Shown: positions 19,197 to 28,260, counted from the first letter of the stretch. The stretch is 64,000 nt of DNA from Anoxybacter fermentans (GCF_003991135.1 NZ_CP016379.1:3038001-3102000), one strand, 5' to 3'. Program-made: numbers and translations. Notes: a model not told the origin generated them from the sequence alone.

Positions 19197-19415
19197 ATGA
19201 AAGATACAAAAAATATCAAAGAAATATTAAAATTTACTTTGTTGGGGTTAATTGGGTTTATTGTTTTTTATATCATCAGTATAATGAAAGAAAATAGAAT
19301 CTATGAGTTAAAAGAAGTATTGAATTATATTGAGATAAAATATATTGTTCTCTGTATTATATTAATGTTGTTTTTTGGAATTACAAGGGTAATATTACGC
19401 AAATACAATAAATGA
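19197..19415 (+). CDS. Small membrane protein of unknown function
   Basis: The 72-residue product has two hydrophobic segments: one starting FTLLGLIGFIVFYIISI, and YIVLCIILMLFFGI. It ends in basic residues. AAAGGATG seven bases upstream is a fair ribosome binding site. It could be an immunity or accessory protein of the ABC pair upstream, but that is only positional inference. Confidence 0.55.
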   Translation: MKDTKNIKEILKFTLLGLIGFIVFYIISIMKENRIYELKEVLNYIEIKYIVLCIILMLFFGITRVILRKYNK

Positions 19416-19429
19416 GGTGAATAAATATA

Positions 19430-19690
19430 GTGAAACATAATGAAACAATTCAAGCAATTCAGGAATATTTCAATGGCTTATCTGATAATGTTTTCCCAGA
19501 TGAACTAAAACCTTATGCGACTGTTGTGTTGAGTGGGTCGACTGGATGGGGAATAGAGGAAGGATTTGATAAACTGGCTGACTGGGATTTACATATTTTT
19601 ATTGGATGACAGGGATTATAAATCTTTTTTACAAAAATTTGGCGAAAATTATGTGATTATGGATGAAAAATTTATTTTATAGAGGGACGA
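19430..19690 (+). pseudogene. Nucleotidyltransferase-like gene, N-terminal fragment
   Basis: From a GTG with GAGGTG upstream, the frame reads AIQEYFNGLSDNVFPDELK, then VLSGSTGWGIEEGF and DKLADWDLHIFI, which looks like the GS...DxD active-site region of a nucleotidyltransferase. It then meets a stop and shifts frame (DYKSFLQKFGENYVIMDEK). It is joined directly to an unrelated phosphatase fragment. Confidence 0.55.
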
Positions 19691-20145
19691 AGCGGATGAA
19701 TCAAACTTCGAAAATAATTGAAAAAATTCTCTTTAAACCACCTATATTGGTACCAGATCTCCGGGATTTAAATAATGGTATGGTAGCAAATCTCAATAAA
19801 GAAGAGGCTGAAAAAATAGTACTTCCTTTTACAGAGCCTGCCATTGATTGGATACCATATCCGCAGGCTGAAAGTTGGCGGATGTTGAATACACGAATAG
19901 TATCATTTATGGAGAAGATTAACGAAGATGAGCATGAAATAACCTTAATTGTATCCCATGTCAAGTATGTATTATTCTCTGGTGGCTTGAGTTGAATAAT
20001 AATGATAAAGTAATTTTAAAAATTTCATTTGATATATCAACCTGTAGTATAACTTATCTGAGGCAGGATTCATGGAGAAGTAAAGTAATTTCAAGGTTAA
20101 ATGATACTGCCTATTATAGCAAAGTGATTAAGATTGTCCTTTAAC
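19691..20145 (+). pseudogene. Histidine phosphatase family gene, C-terminal fragment
   Basis: PYPQAESWRMLNTRIVSFM, EITLIVSHVKYVLF, and in another frame ISFDISTCSITYLRQDSW and SRLNDTAYYSK match the order of C-terminal segments in phosphoglycerate-mutase-like phosphatases. The first catalytic half (RHG motif) is missing and one frameshift lies near 19990. It is a non-functional remnant. Confidence 0.55.
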
Positions 20146-20530
20146 CCCGGTCTTAATTACTGTACAATAATTAGAACTTGAACACCATGCACTTCTAGGA
20201 AAACAATTTATTTTATCCGAGAGATCATTTAATATCCATTGGTGTGAAGATTACTTTTATAGGAATCTTTTCAATTTGTTGAAGCCCAGAAATGCTTTAT
20301 TGAATGGATAATAAATATATTACAATGTGACTTTACCTGTCTGTTTAGAAAAAGCATCAAGAATTTTTTTATTGTTGAAGGGTAATTACATCAAATATAT
20401 TTACAAGATATTAAATAATTTGGTATAATGAAAAAGTTTTTGTGAAAGAAGTCTGGACTCTTGATTTAGCCATGTTGGAAGCTTTTTAAGATTTCATTAC
20501 AATCGAGTTTGTACAAAATTTCTCTATACT
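20146..20530. other. Decayed sequence, possibly nucleotidyltransferase C-terminus
   Basis: A plus-strand frame near 20170-20390 reads LEHHALLGKQFILSERSF, then YFYRNLFNLLKPRNALLNG, and could be the missing C-terminal part of the nucleotidyltransferase fragment at 19430. A possible promoter TTTACA-18-TATAAT lies at about 20400-20430, but it drives no intact gene. Confidence 0.35.
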
Positions 20531-20731
20531 TATGCCATAGTGACTATATGGTATATTATAACAAAAGCAAATCAGGGTCAACTTAGCCCTTTGATGGTGT
20601 CCAAAATAGTTAAATATATGATTCTTTCAATGTCAATGGGTTCTATACTTCATGCGGTAAGTGAAACTGATATTACAACCAGGGTCAGAACAGGAGAGAT
20701 TGGCAGTACAAAAGTTATCTACAAACTGTGA
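20531..20731 (+). pseudogene. ABC-2 exporter permease fragment (COG4587-like)
   Basis: IVTIWYIITKANQGQLSPL, then VSKIVKYMILSMSMGSIL and TDITTRVRTGEIG align with residues about 35-90 of the permease at 47711 (VTIWYAIATANSSSL, ADIIKYMILASIT, ARRIRTGEIA). Both ends are missing. It is the trace of a fourth exporter of the same kind. Confidence 0.65.
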
Positions 20732-20749
20732 AAAGTGTTGTAAAAGGGT

Positions 20750-20847
20750 ATTAAGTAGTAATTGGCGAATTATAATTAATAAATCTCTCTATTCTGGGTG
20801 TAGCAAATTATTATCTACTACTTCGGGGGAGAGATTTCTTATTTTTT
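20750..20847 (+). repeat. Second repeat family, copy 1 (terminator-like)
   Basis: The copy runs from ATTAAGTAGTAATTGGCGAA to GAGAGATTTCTTATTTTTTT. AAATCTCTC pairs with GAGAGATTT, enclosing ATTCTGGGTGTAG and CTACTAC. Other copies are at 27163-27274 and, reversed, 59191-59290. Confidence 0.7.
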
Positions 20848-20887
20848 TTATTAACATCCCAATATAAAAATGTACAAAGAGGTTGTT

Positions 20888-20974
20888 ATGAAGAAAGAAT
20901 TTGCAGTGGCTATAAAATGTGCAATTGTTAAAGATGGTAAAGTACTTACATTGTCAAAAACAACTAACTATATA
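20888..20974 (+). pseudogene. Nudix hydrolase N-terminal fragment
   Basis: ATG with AGAGGTTGTT upstream is followed by KKEFAVAIKCAIVKDGKVLT, the first beta strands of a Nudix domain, and a stop after 28 codons. The Nudix box is absent. Confidence 0.4.
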
Positions 20975-21039
20975 TGAACCAAAAATAATTGATGCAAGTT
21001 CAATAATAAAGTAATAAAGTATACTTTTGATAGAATTAA

Positions 21040-21102
21040 ACATTAAATGACCTGGTTGACAGGATGAGAATTATTGTAGATGATTACTTGAAGGAATTAT
21101 AA
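21040..21102 (+). pseudogene. Tail of an unrecognised gene ending VDDYLKEL
   Basis: The frame reads LNDLVDRMRIIVDDYLKEL and a stop. A close homologue of this tail (ALVDSMKFVVDDYLKEL) ends at 31502. In both places a DUF262 gene follows after 120-130 bp. The family is unknown to me. Confidence 0.35.
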
Positions 21103-21210
21103 CTTGACGTATCAAATAATAGAAGCTCTTATGTCATTGCTTTTTAGGGAGTATTGTTTTTTACATGGAAAGTCGTATGTGCCGGCAACATTATATGACA
21201 TTCCAAATCC
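21103..21210 (+). other. attC-like cassette boundary candidate
   Basis: The stretch begins in TTATAAC at the end of the preceding frame. It ends with ATTATATGACATTCC at 21190-21204, the reverse complement of GGAATGTCATATAA at 25783. The DUF262 start codon follows 25 bp later. The position and motif resemble the 3-prime end of an integron attC site. The fold in between is weak, so this is tentative. Confidence 0.3.
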
Positions 21211-21228
21211 TGCAAAGGAGATGATAAA

Positions 21229-22977
21229 ATGAGAAATAATGTGGTATTTAATTCTAAAACATACGCATTGTCAAATTTAATTAATGATATAGACACAGGA
21301 GATATTGCATTACCGGATCTCCAGAGACCGTTTGTATGGGATTCAACAAAAGTTAGAGATTTGATAGATTCACTTTACAAGGGGCTGCCCGCAGGTGTGG
21401 TTATTTTGTGGGAGATTGTGGAACCTGGCAAATATAGAAAGATTAATCTGGAAAATAAGAGAGAACCAAGATTTTTAGTTATAGACGGTCAACAAAGACT
21501 TACCTCTCTTTTTTCAATAATTAAAAATAAAGAGATAGTTAATAAGAATTTCAAGAAGGTAAAACTTAAAATTTCTTTTAATCCTCTGGAGGAAAAGTTT
21601 GAAGTATGGAATGCAGCAATTGAAAAGGATCCAGAATGGATTTCAGATATAAGTGCAATTTTTGATAACAGCTCCACCTATTCGTATATAAATTCTTATT
21701 TATCTAGAATAAAGTCAAAATTAATTGAAAAAGAAATAGATGAAAATAAAATAGCCGCAAATATTGAGAGGGTAAGGAATCTTCTTAATTATCCATTTTC
21801 TGTATTGGAATTGTCTTCAAGTCTGGATCCTGAAGAGGTATCGGAAATTTTTGTTAGGATAAATAGTAAAGGAAAATCTTTGAATCAGTCTGATTTTATT
21901 TTGACATTAATGGCTGTATATTGGGAAGAGGGACGGAAACAGATAGAAGAATTTTGTGAAATGTCCAGGAGAATTCCTAATGAAAATATTCCAACATCTT
22001 TTAATGTTATTAATATACAACCTAATCCAGAACATTTAGTAAGGACTATAGTAGGTTGTTCTTTTCTTAGAGGGCGGTTAAAATATGCTTATTTAATTCT
22101 TAAGGGTAGAGATTTTGAAAATAAAGTTATTTCAGAGAAATTCAGGAAAAAGAATTTTGAGATTTTTAAAGAAGAACAGAAAAAGGCATTAGATTTGACC
22201 AATTGGCATGATTTTATAAAGATAATCCAGAGCGCTGGTTTTGTTAATGATAAGTTGATAAGTTCAAAAATAGCATTTTTTGTATCATATACTTTATATT
22301 TATTAGGAAAACATAAATTCTCCATTCATTACAAGGATTTGGAGACTATCATCAGGAAATGGTTTGTTTTTTCTTTACTTACGCAGAGATATACAGGTTC
22401 TCCGGAGAGTGTAATTGAAAAAGATTTAACTTTATTTAAGGATGAGACCGTATTCATAGAAAAACTGGAAGAAATAATGAATAGTGAGCTGACAGAAGAT
22501 TACTGGAAAATAACTTTGCCTCAAAGATTAATATCTTCTTCTACTCAAAATCATGCTTATCTTGTATATTTGGCATCTCTAATTTATAGGGATATTAATG
22601 TTCTATTTTCGAATATTAAATTGAGAGATTATTTAAATCCACTTTTGAAAATGAAGAAGAAAACAATTGATTTGCATCACATATTCCCGAAAAATTATCT
22701 AAAGAAATTTGGAATAACTGATGTAAAAAATATAAATCAAATTGCTAATTTAATTTATCTCGAATATAAGGAAAACATTAATATAAGTGACAAACCGCCG
22801 AGAGAGTACTGGTTGGAATTAACCTCCTCTTTGACAGATGAGGAAAAAAATGAAATATTAAAAAAATATGATCTGCCGCAAAATTTTTGGGAGCTTGAAT
22901 ATAACACCTTTCTAAAAGAAAGAAGAATTTTGATGGCTAAAGGAATAAAAGAATATTTTAAGAGTTTAAATAGATAA
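21229..22977 (+). CDS. DUF262/DUF1524-type (GmrSD-like) protein 1
   Basis: The 582-residue protein starts with a DUF262 domain: LPDLQRPFVWDSTKVRDLI and, near residue 86, the DGQQRLTSL motif used by this ParB/Srx-like NTPase fold. The C-terminal part has LHHIFPKNYL near residue 482 and NLIYLEYKENIN, an HNH-type nuclease motif. The two-domain order matches GmrSD-type restriction factors that attack modified phage DNA. AAAGGAG precedes the ATG. It is intact. A second, diverged DUF262 gene lies at 31622. Confidence 0.87.
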   Translation: MRNNVVFNSKTYALSNLINDIDTGDIALPDLQRPFVWDSTKVRDLIDSLYKGLPAGVVILWEIVEPGKYRKINLENKREPRFLVIDGQQRLTSLFSIIKNKEIVNKNFKKVKLKISFNPLEEKFEVWNAAIEKDPEWISDISAIFDNSSTYSYINSYLSRIKSKLIEKEIDENKIAANIERVRNLLNYPFSVLELSSSLDPEEVSEIFVRINSKGKSLNQSDFILTLMAVYWEEGRKQIEEFCEMSRRIPNENIPTSFNVINIQPNPEHLVRTIVGCSFLRGRLKYAYLILKGRDFENKVISEKFRKKNFEIFKEEQKKALDLTNWHDFIKIIQSAGFVNDKLISSKIAFFVSYTLYLLGKHKFSIHYKDLETIIRKWFVFSLLTQRYTGSPESVIEKDLTLFKDETVFIEKLEEIMNSELTEDYWKITLPQRLISSSTQNHAYLVYLASLIYRDINVLFSNIKLRDYLNPLLKMKKKTIDLHHIFPKNYLKKFGITDVKNINQIANLIYLEYKENINISDKPPREYWLELTSSLTDEEKNEILKKYDLPQNFWELEYNTFLKERRILMAKGIKEYFKSLNR

Positions 22978-23115
22978 TGGTATGTTTAATTCAATAAGCG
23001 AGGTTTAAGAAGGCTTTATTACTTTGTTTGGCGGACTATACGACTTATTTTGTTTGTCTAAATTTTCTCTCTTTTCTTTCTCAAATATAATAATAACATC
23101 TTTTGGAGGTGAAAT

Positions 23116-23769
23116 ATGGAACTATTATATGCTCGAAAACTTTTATATGACTTTGTCAAGCAAAATTATTCATCAGGCAAGCATTTATCTAAGGATAATT
23201 ATTTAATAGTAGTACAACATTCATTTCGGGTTGAGAATTATGCTCAGCAAATTGCAAATTCATATGTTAATATCAGTTATGAAGAAAAAAAGTTGTTAAG
23301 GCTTGCAGCAATTTTTCATGATATTGGAACAGTTTATGGAAGGGAAAATCATGCTGAAAGAAGCAAAGAAATTGTAGAAAAATTACTTATGGAAGAATCT
23401 ATTAAGGATTTAGATGAGAATAGATTATTTATGTTAATAGAAAAACATTCCGAAAAAGGTGAATTTGATGATGGAGATATTTTACTTTCCATTCTTAAAG
23501 ATGCTGATATATTAGATCATATTGGAGCAATGTCAATTTTGATGTATGCATCGAAATATGATTATAATAATTCAGATTATTATTCTAATGTGTTAAAAGA
23601 TCTGGTTGAAAGAGATATTCCATTTTGTAAAAAACAGAAAAGTTTAATAAGAACAGAAAAGGGCAGAGAAATAATAGACCAAAAAATTAATTTTATTGGA
23701 AGTTTTATACAGCAACTTGAAAATGAAATTAAGGATTCATTATTACAACTTGAAGAGTTATTAACATAA
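23116..23769 (+). CDS. HD-domain phosphohydrolase
   Basis: The 217-residue protein carries the HD signature: VVQHSFRVENYAQQIA has the first histidine, LAAIFHDIG the HD pair, ENHAERS the next ligand, and KDADILDHIGA the late aspartate. These proteins hydrolyse phosphate esters, often nucleotides, using a metal centre. The substrate is not evident. GGAGGTG lies upstream of the ATG. A frameshifted copy lies at 33684 in a duplicated block. Confidence 0.88.
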   Translation: MELLYARKLLYDFVKQNYSSGKHLSKDNYLIVVQHSFRVENYAQQIANSYVNISYEEKKLLRLAAIFHDIGTVYGRENHAERSKEIVEKLLMEESIKDLDENRLFMLIEKHSEKGEFDDGDILLSILKDADILDHIGAMSILMYASKYDYNNSDYYSNVLKDLVERDIPFCKKQKSLIRTEKGREIIDQKINFIGSFIQQLENEIKDSLLQLEELLT

Positions 23770-23811
23770 TATATTTTGGGGCTTTTCAACTTGATGATCT
23801 TTTTAATCTAA

Positions 23812-23985
23812 ATGCCTGGAAATATTCTCAGAATAGATAGTGGATACATAGAAAAGCATTCAAATACATTTATTAAGTCTGTAGAAAAGTATATTGTTGA
23901 TTGTGGAGTCGTAGGCTATTTAAAGGAGGAATTTATATCGGAAATCTGGGTGCGTATCTATGAAATTAAACCGATCAATATCTGA
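23812..23985 (+). CDS. Possible small protein between HD and nitronate monooxygenase genes
   Basis: The 57-residue frame starts MPGNILRIDSGYIEKHSNTF and ends VRIYEIKPINI. It has no good ribosome binding site and most of it is deleted in the second copy of this block (34326-34395). It may be a remnant rather than a gene. Confidence 0.25.
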   Translation: MPGNILRIDSGYIEKHSNTFIKSVEKYIVDCGVVGYLKEEFISEIWVRIYEIKPINI

Positions 23986-24096
23986 TAAATGAGCGTATTT
24001 AGTTTACATCTGGGGTGTTCATCTAAATTTGTCTTAGGTAGACTTCAGATATGTTCGGTATGTTAAGTGAAACAATTTAATGGAGGTATATATTTT

Positions 24097-25185
24097 ATGA
24101 ATTCAATGAAAATGCCAGGATTAAGGATAGGCGAATTTGAGGCTAAAATACCAATTGTTCAAGGCGGGATGAGTGTTGGTATATCTTTATCAAGATTAGC
24201 TTCGGCTGTGGCGAACGAGGGTGGTATTGGAGTTATTGGTGCTGCTGGAATTGGTATGCTTGAACCTGATTTTAGTACAAATTTTAAAGAAGCAAACAAA
24301 AGAGCTTTGAGAAAAGAAATAAGAAAAGCAAAGGAAATGACAAAGGGGATTATTGGAGTCAATATAATGGTTGCTCTCTCAGATTTTGATGAACTTTTAA
24401 TGGTGGCAGTAGAAGAAGGTGCAGATGTGGTATTTCTTGGCGCCGGACTTCCATTAAAATTACCATTGGATGGATTGAGAAAAGTTTCTACAAAGATTGT
24501 TCCTATTGTATCTTCTGCAAGAGCTGTTAATATTATATTTAAATATTGGGCAAAGAACTATAATCATGTCCCTGATGCTGTAGTTGTTGAGGGACCTTTA
24601 GCTGGAGGACATCTCGGTTTTAAAAGGGAGCAAATAAATGATTCTAATTGTACATTAGAGAAAATGCTTCCAGAGGTTATTTCAGTAATAAAAACTTTTG
24701 AGCAACAATTTAATAAAAGTATTCCAGTCGTTGTTGCAGGAGGTATATACACTGGAGCAGATATTCACAAATTTATCCAATTAGGAGCGCAAGGAGTGCA
24801 GATGGCAACCAGATTTGTAGCCACATACGAGTGTGATGCAGATATAGAATTCAAAGATGCATATGTAAAGTGTAAACCGGAAGATTTAATTTTAATTGAT
24901 AGTCCTGTTGGATTACCGGGAAGGGCGATACGAAATATATTTTTAGATGAAGTATCAGCAGGTATTAAAAAACCATTTAAATGTCCGTGGAAGTGTTTGA
25001 AAACATGTGATTACAGAAAGTCACCATACTGCATTGCACTTGCATTAACCAATGCGAAAAAGGGAAATCTGGATGAAGGGTTCACTTTTGCAGGAACTAA
25101 CGCTTATAAAGTAGATAAAATTGTTTCTGTTAAAGAATTGATTGAGACCTTATTGACAGAATATGAAGAGGCAACATTTATATAA
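24097..25185 (+). CDS. Nitronate monooxygenase family protein, copy 1
   Basis: The 362-residue protein belongs to the NPD/FabK-like family of FMN enzymes that oxidise nitronates. PIVQGGMSVGISLSRLASAV at the start, GVIGAAGIG, VVEGPLAGGHLG and VVVAGGIYTGADI are the FMN and phosphate-binding segments, and GAQGVQMATRFVATYEC follows. I start it at 24097, ten bases after GGAGG, not at an upstream GTG. The copy at 34499 differs at four residues. Its physiological role is unclear. Confidence 0.9.
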   Translation: MNSMKMPGLRIGEFEAKIPIVQGGMSVGISLSRLASAVANEGGIGVIGAAGIGMLEPDFSTNFKEANKRALRKEIRKAKEMTKGIIGVNIMVALSDFDELLMVAVEEGADVVFLGAGLPLKLPLDGLRKVSTKIVPIVSSARAVNIIFKYWAKNYNHVPDAVVVEGPLAGGHLGFKREQINDSNCTLEKMLPEVISVIKTFEQQFNKSIPVVVAGGIYTGADIHKFIQLGAQGVQMATRFVATYECDADIEFKDAYVKCKPEDLILIDSPVGLPGRAIRNIFLDEVSAGIKKPFKCPWKCLKTCDYRKSPYCIALALTNAKKGNLDEGFTFAGTNAYKVDKIVSVKELIETLLTEYEEATFI

Positions 25186-25189
25186 ATTT

Positions 25190-25284
25190 AAATTGTTTCG
25201 CCTAACACAGCATAAAAGGTTCGTACCTTGCGGTACTTGTCCAAATTTTTGCTTTTTTATGCTGGAACCATTATGTGACATCCC
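25190..25284 (+). other. attC-like palindrome between cassette-like genes
   Basis: TTTCGCCTAACACAGCATAA has RYYYAAC-like GCCTAAC. CAGCATAAAA pairs with TTTTTTATGCTG, an inner hairpin GTACC-TTGC-GGTAC sits between, and ATTATGTGACATCCC ends it at 25270-25284. The next gene starts 38 bp later. This has the size and position of an integron attC site, though the outermost bases do not pair cleanly. An identical copy is in the duplicated block at 35592-35686. Confidence 0.4.
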
Positions 25285-25321
25285 TACTTTGGATTATATT
25301 ATAAATGAGGTGGTGGTATAT

Positions 25322-25744
25322 ATGAAGGAATTTACAGAAAATGAAATTTTAAAATTTTTAGGAAGATTAGCAAATGAGTGGGGAACTGGCCATGAAAGTG
25401 TAACAAAAATTTTAGGTAAGATAAAAACATTTTTAGATAAGAAGAAAGAGAAAATTAAATTTCTTGATAAAGTATATTTATTGGTTGAAATGTTAGAAGC
25501 TTGGTCAGAAAAGAAATATGTTATAGATGATGAAACTTTAGGTTTAATAATTGCTTGTTTAGCATATTTAATACTACCAATTGATTTAATACCTGATTTC
25601 ATAATAGCTGTTGGATTTACTGATGACGCTGCTGCATTTGCCTTAGTTTTTAACTTGTTAAGTTCTGAAATTGAACGTTTTAAAGCATGGAAAGCTAATG
25701 AACTTCAAATTGATGAAGTTGCATCAAGTTTGGAAGATAAATAA
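25322..25744 (+). CDS. DUF1232 (YkvA-like) protein
   Basis: The 140-residue protein contains the DUF1232 signature ILPIDLIPDFIIAVGFTDDA, with hydrophobic flanks that may associate with the membrane. The function of the family is unknown. GAGGTGG before the ATG at 25322 is the likely ribosome binding site. A longer frame upstream would read through the attC-like palindrome and is not credible. A truncated copy lies at 35724. Confidence 0.8.
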   Translation: MKEFTENEILKFLGRLANEWGTGHESVTKILGKIKTFLDKKKEKIKFLDKVYLLVEMLEAWSEKKYVIDDETLGLIIACLAYLILPIDLIPDFIIAVGFTDDAAAFALVFNLLSSEIERFKAWKANELQIDEVASSLEDK

Positions 25745-25782
25745 TACTTATAAAGTAACCCCTTTAAATTTTTATTATTATT

Positions 25783-25950
25783 GGAATGTCATATAACAAA
25801 GTGTTTCCGTTAGAGCTAACGTCTACCCTACGGCACAAGTCCTCTGTCACAAAACTTGCATTGGATTATATAAATGTGGTGGCTGGCAAGTTTTGTGTCA
25901 GGCCTGCGGCACGGGCACATTGGAAACACCTGGAACGTTATGCGACATAT
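25783..25950 (+). other. attC-like palindromic site (about 166 bp)
   Basis: TGTCATATAAC at the left pairs with GTTATGCGACA at the right. Then come unpaired spacers of unequal length, and GTGTTTCC pairs with GGAAACAC. Further in, GTCACAAAACTTGC pairs with GCAAGTTTTGTGTC. Two stem boxes separated by an asymmetric spacer, with ATAACAAA on the left and GTTATGCG on the right, are the features of Vibrio-type attC repeats. It is GC-richer than its surroundings and codes for nothing. Confidence 0.5.
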
Positions 25951-26289
25951 TTCACAAACCGGGTAGCGTCAAATGAGACATGAAATTTCCTGGAAAATGG
26001 AAGTAGGTGGCAGTTTAAGATTATTCTATTGGGTAGAATAAAAAATATCATGCTTAGAGTCAAGTAATAATTAACCATTCAATCAAAAAATAAGGAAATC
26101 AAAATTTCTAATAAGTTTTATCACTAATTGTACTTTACTTAAGGAACCTGCCAGGGTTAATGGGCTTCGGCCTGTTATACTATCTTGACTTTTTGCTTTG
26201 TAGTTTAGCTTCTGTAAGGCTTATTGAAGGTTAGATGTTTGTTCAATGATTTATCTGATGAGTTGCGTTCAGCTTTCAATTATTCGACC
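25951..26289. other. Intergenic stretch without a recognisable gene
   Basis: I see no ORF of credible length and no clear repeat. It lies between the attC-like palindrome and a dead transposase. Confidence 0.4.
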
Positions 26290-27085
26290 AGTGGAGTCTG
26301 TAATCTACAAAGGTGGTTTACCGCCAAATGAATCATGGGGTTTTAAGTAGTTGAAGAAATACAACTGATACAGTATTGCATGAGAGATCGCACCTTCGAA
26401 AGAACTGAAGCTTTTATGTCGTTTATAATGTAATTTATAAGTTCCAAAGAAGCGTTCTACAATGTTTTTGTAAGGACGATAAGCTTCATTGCTGTAATTG
26501 ACTATTCCATAGGGAAAAGCTCTTTAATCTGGTGGCGATCAATTTTTGCATTTAGAAATACTTTAGCAGCATGTATAGCAACTTCATAGATTGGAGCTTT
26601 ATCGGTCACTAGAGTAAGTTTTTTACCATCGTATTGTTTGATGATCCTTCATAGAATTTTGAGGGCAGCTTTAGCATCACGATGCTTAGAAAGATACTGA
26701 GAGATGATTGATTAACCCATTTAGGGCAGTTATCATTTTTATGAGAGAGCATAACCACAAAATAGGCAATGGTAGGTAGGATGTGTTTTGGGTTGGTGAG
26801 GCTTTTTTGGAGCCCATTGATATTTACAAACTTTACACTGAAGTTTTTGATATCCATCTGGATCACATCCAAAGAATCCGAGGTAATCTTTAGGAGCTCC
26901 ACAGTGTGGGCTTTTATCAACATCAACATTTAAAGATTTAATTCTACGTACAGGTTTGATTGGTTATCCATTTTTTCAACTTCAGCGAGTAATGTTTGAT
27001 AATCTTTGTAAACAGGTTTTACGAGAGGTAAAGGATTATCAAGGTTGTTTAGTTTAGAGTAGCTGACATCAATCTGGTAGATGGT
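26290..27085 (-). pseudogene. DDE transposase (IS6/ISNCY-like), frameshifted remnant
   Basis: On the minus strand, pieces in several frames read CGAPKDYLGFFGCDPDGYQK, LQCKVCKYQWAPKKPHQPKT, LTLVTDKAPIYEVAIHAAKV, NIVERFFGTYKLHYKRHKSF and YFFNYLKPHDSFGGKPP. A zinc finger followed by D-x-A-P, VERFFGTYK and NYLKPH is the layout of a DDE-domain transposase. At least three frame breaks are present. Family placement within IS groups is uncertain. Confidence 0.6.
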
Positions 27086-27162
27086 TCAAAATCAATACGG
27101 AAATATTGTAAGAGAACTAAAAAGAGATGAAGAAGAAAATTTAATAAAGAATTTAAGAGGAT

Positions 27163-27274
27163 ATTAAGTAGTGGTTGACGAATCATAATTTACGAATCCC
27201 CCCATTCTGGGTGTAGGGAGTTGTGTTTTGGTCAACTACTACCTACTACTTTAAGGGAGGGATTTCTTTTTTCA
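27163..27274 (+). repeat. Second repeat family, copy 2 (terminator-like)
   Basis: The copy runs from ATTAAGTAGTGGTTGACGAA to GGGAGGGATTTCTTTTTT. AATCCCCCC faces GGGAGGGATT, and GAGTTG pairs with CAACTAC inside. A short minus-strand-like tail of another decayed frame precedes it. Confidence 0.7.
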
Positions 27275-27371
27275 GGAAAATCTTGCCCCTACAAGGAAAA
27301 ATCAAGTTTTTGTCCCCTGAAAAAAGGGAGAAAATTTGACGGAACAATCAAAATTATAGGAGGTCGATTCT

Positions 27372-28260
27372 ATGGATAAAAAACAACAAAAAGAAGTTTT
27401 GGAATACTTTAGAAAACATGCTCAGGATTGGAAAAAAAGCGAATATTAAATCACAAGATGAAGTTAATGTAATTAAACAAAGAAATGATTACGTTATTAA
27501 GGTTATTAATGAGAGAAAAAATACAGAACGCGTTTTAGATGTTGGGTGCGGAACTGGAGATCTTGTTTGTGAAATAGCAAAAAAGGGTATTAATGCTATT
27601 GGTGTTGATTTTTCAAAAGAAATGATTGATATCGCTAAAAATGAAGCAAAAAAACTCCAACTTGAAAAAGCAAAGTTTGTGTGTTGTTCTATCTTTGATT
27701 TCCATTTTGAACTTGATGAATACGATGTAATTTCTGCAAATGGATTTATAGAATATATTTCATATGAAGAACTTGATAAGTTATTGGATATTTCTTTAAA
27801 AGCTTTAAAGCCAGGTGGTTCTTTGGTTTTAGGATCAAGAAACAGACTTTTTAATATTTTTTCATTAAATAAGTTTACACAAGAAGAAATTGATGAAGGG
27901 AATATAATTGCACTTTTAATGGAAGCTATACAAATAGTAAATTCGAATGATATTAATAGTTTGATAGGATTAAAAACAGCACCACTTCAAAAAGCAGATA
28001 AGGAACACCCGCAAACAGGAATAAAAGTCTCAACAAGATATCAATTTACTCCGGTGCAATTAATAAATATGTTAAAAGACAAAGGTTTTGAACCAATTGA
28101 AATTTTTCCAATTCATATTCATGGAGTCGTTCCTAAATTCAAAGATAAATATCCTACAATTTATGGAAACATTTCAAATTTATTACAAAATTATGGAGAA
28201 GGTAATATGTGTCTAATACCGTATTCTTCTTCTTTTATGATTCATGTTAAAAAGAAGTGA
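27372..28260 (+). pseudogene. Class I SAM-dependent methyltransferase, frameshifted near its start
   Basis: From ATG 27372 (ribosome binding site AGGAGGT) the frame reads KKQQKEVLEYFRKHAQDW and then stops after an A7 run at about 27431-27437. The next frame continues without loss as KANIKSQDEVNVIKQRNDYV and contains motif I VLDVGCGTGDL, VDFSKEMID and ALKPGGSLVLGSR. One base added or lost in the A-run joins the two frames. A start at ATG 27418 would give a 280-residue protein without the first 16 residues. Whether it is dead, phase-variable or translated from the inner start cannot be told. Confidence 0.7.

Noticed and set aside
25163-25321. Longer start for the DUF1232 protein
   Set aside because: The upstream codons translate the hairpin region between the genes. 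The ATG at 25322 has a proper ribosome binding site and fits the family length.
25786-25983. A 65-codon plus-strand frame
   Set aside because: It lies wholly in the attC-like palindrome, has no ribosome binding site and resembles no protein.
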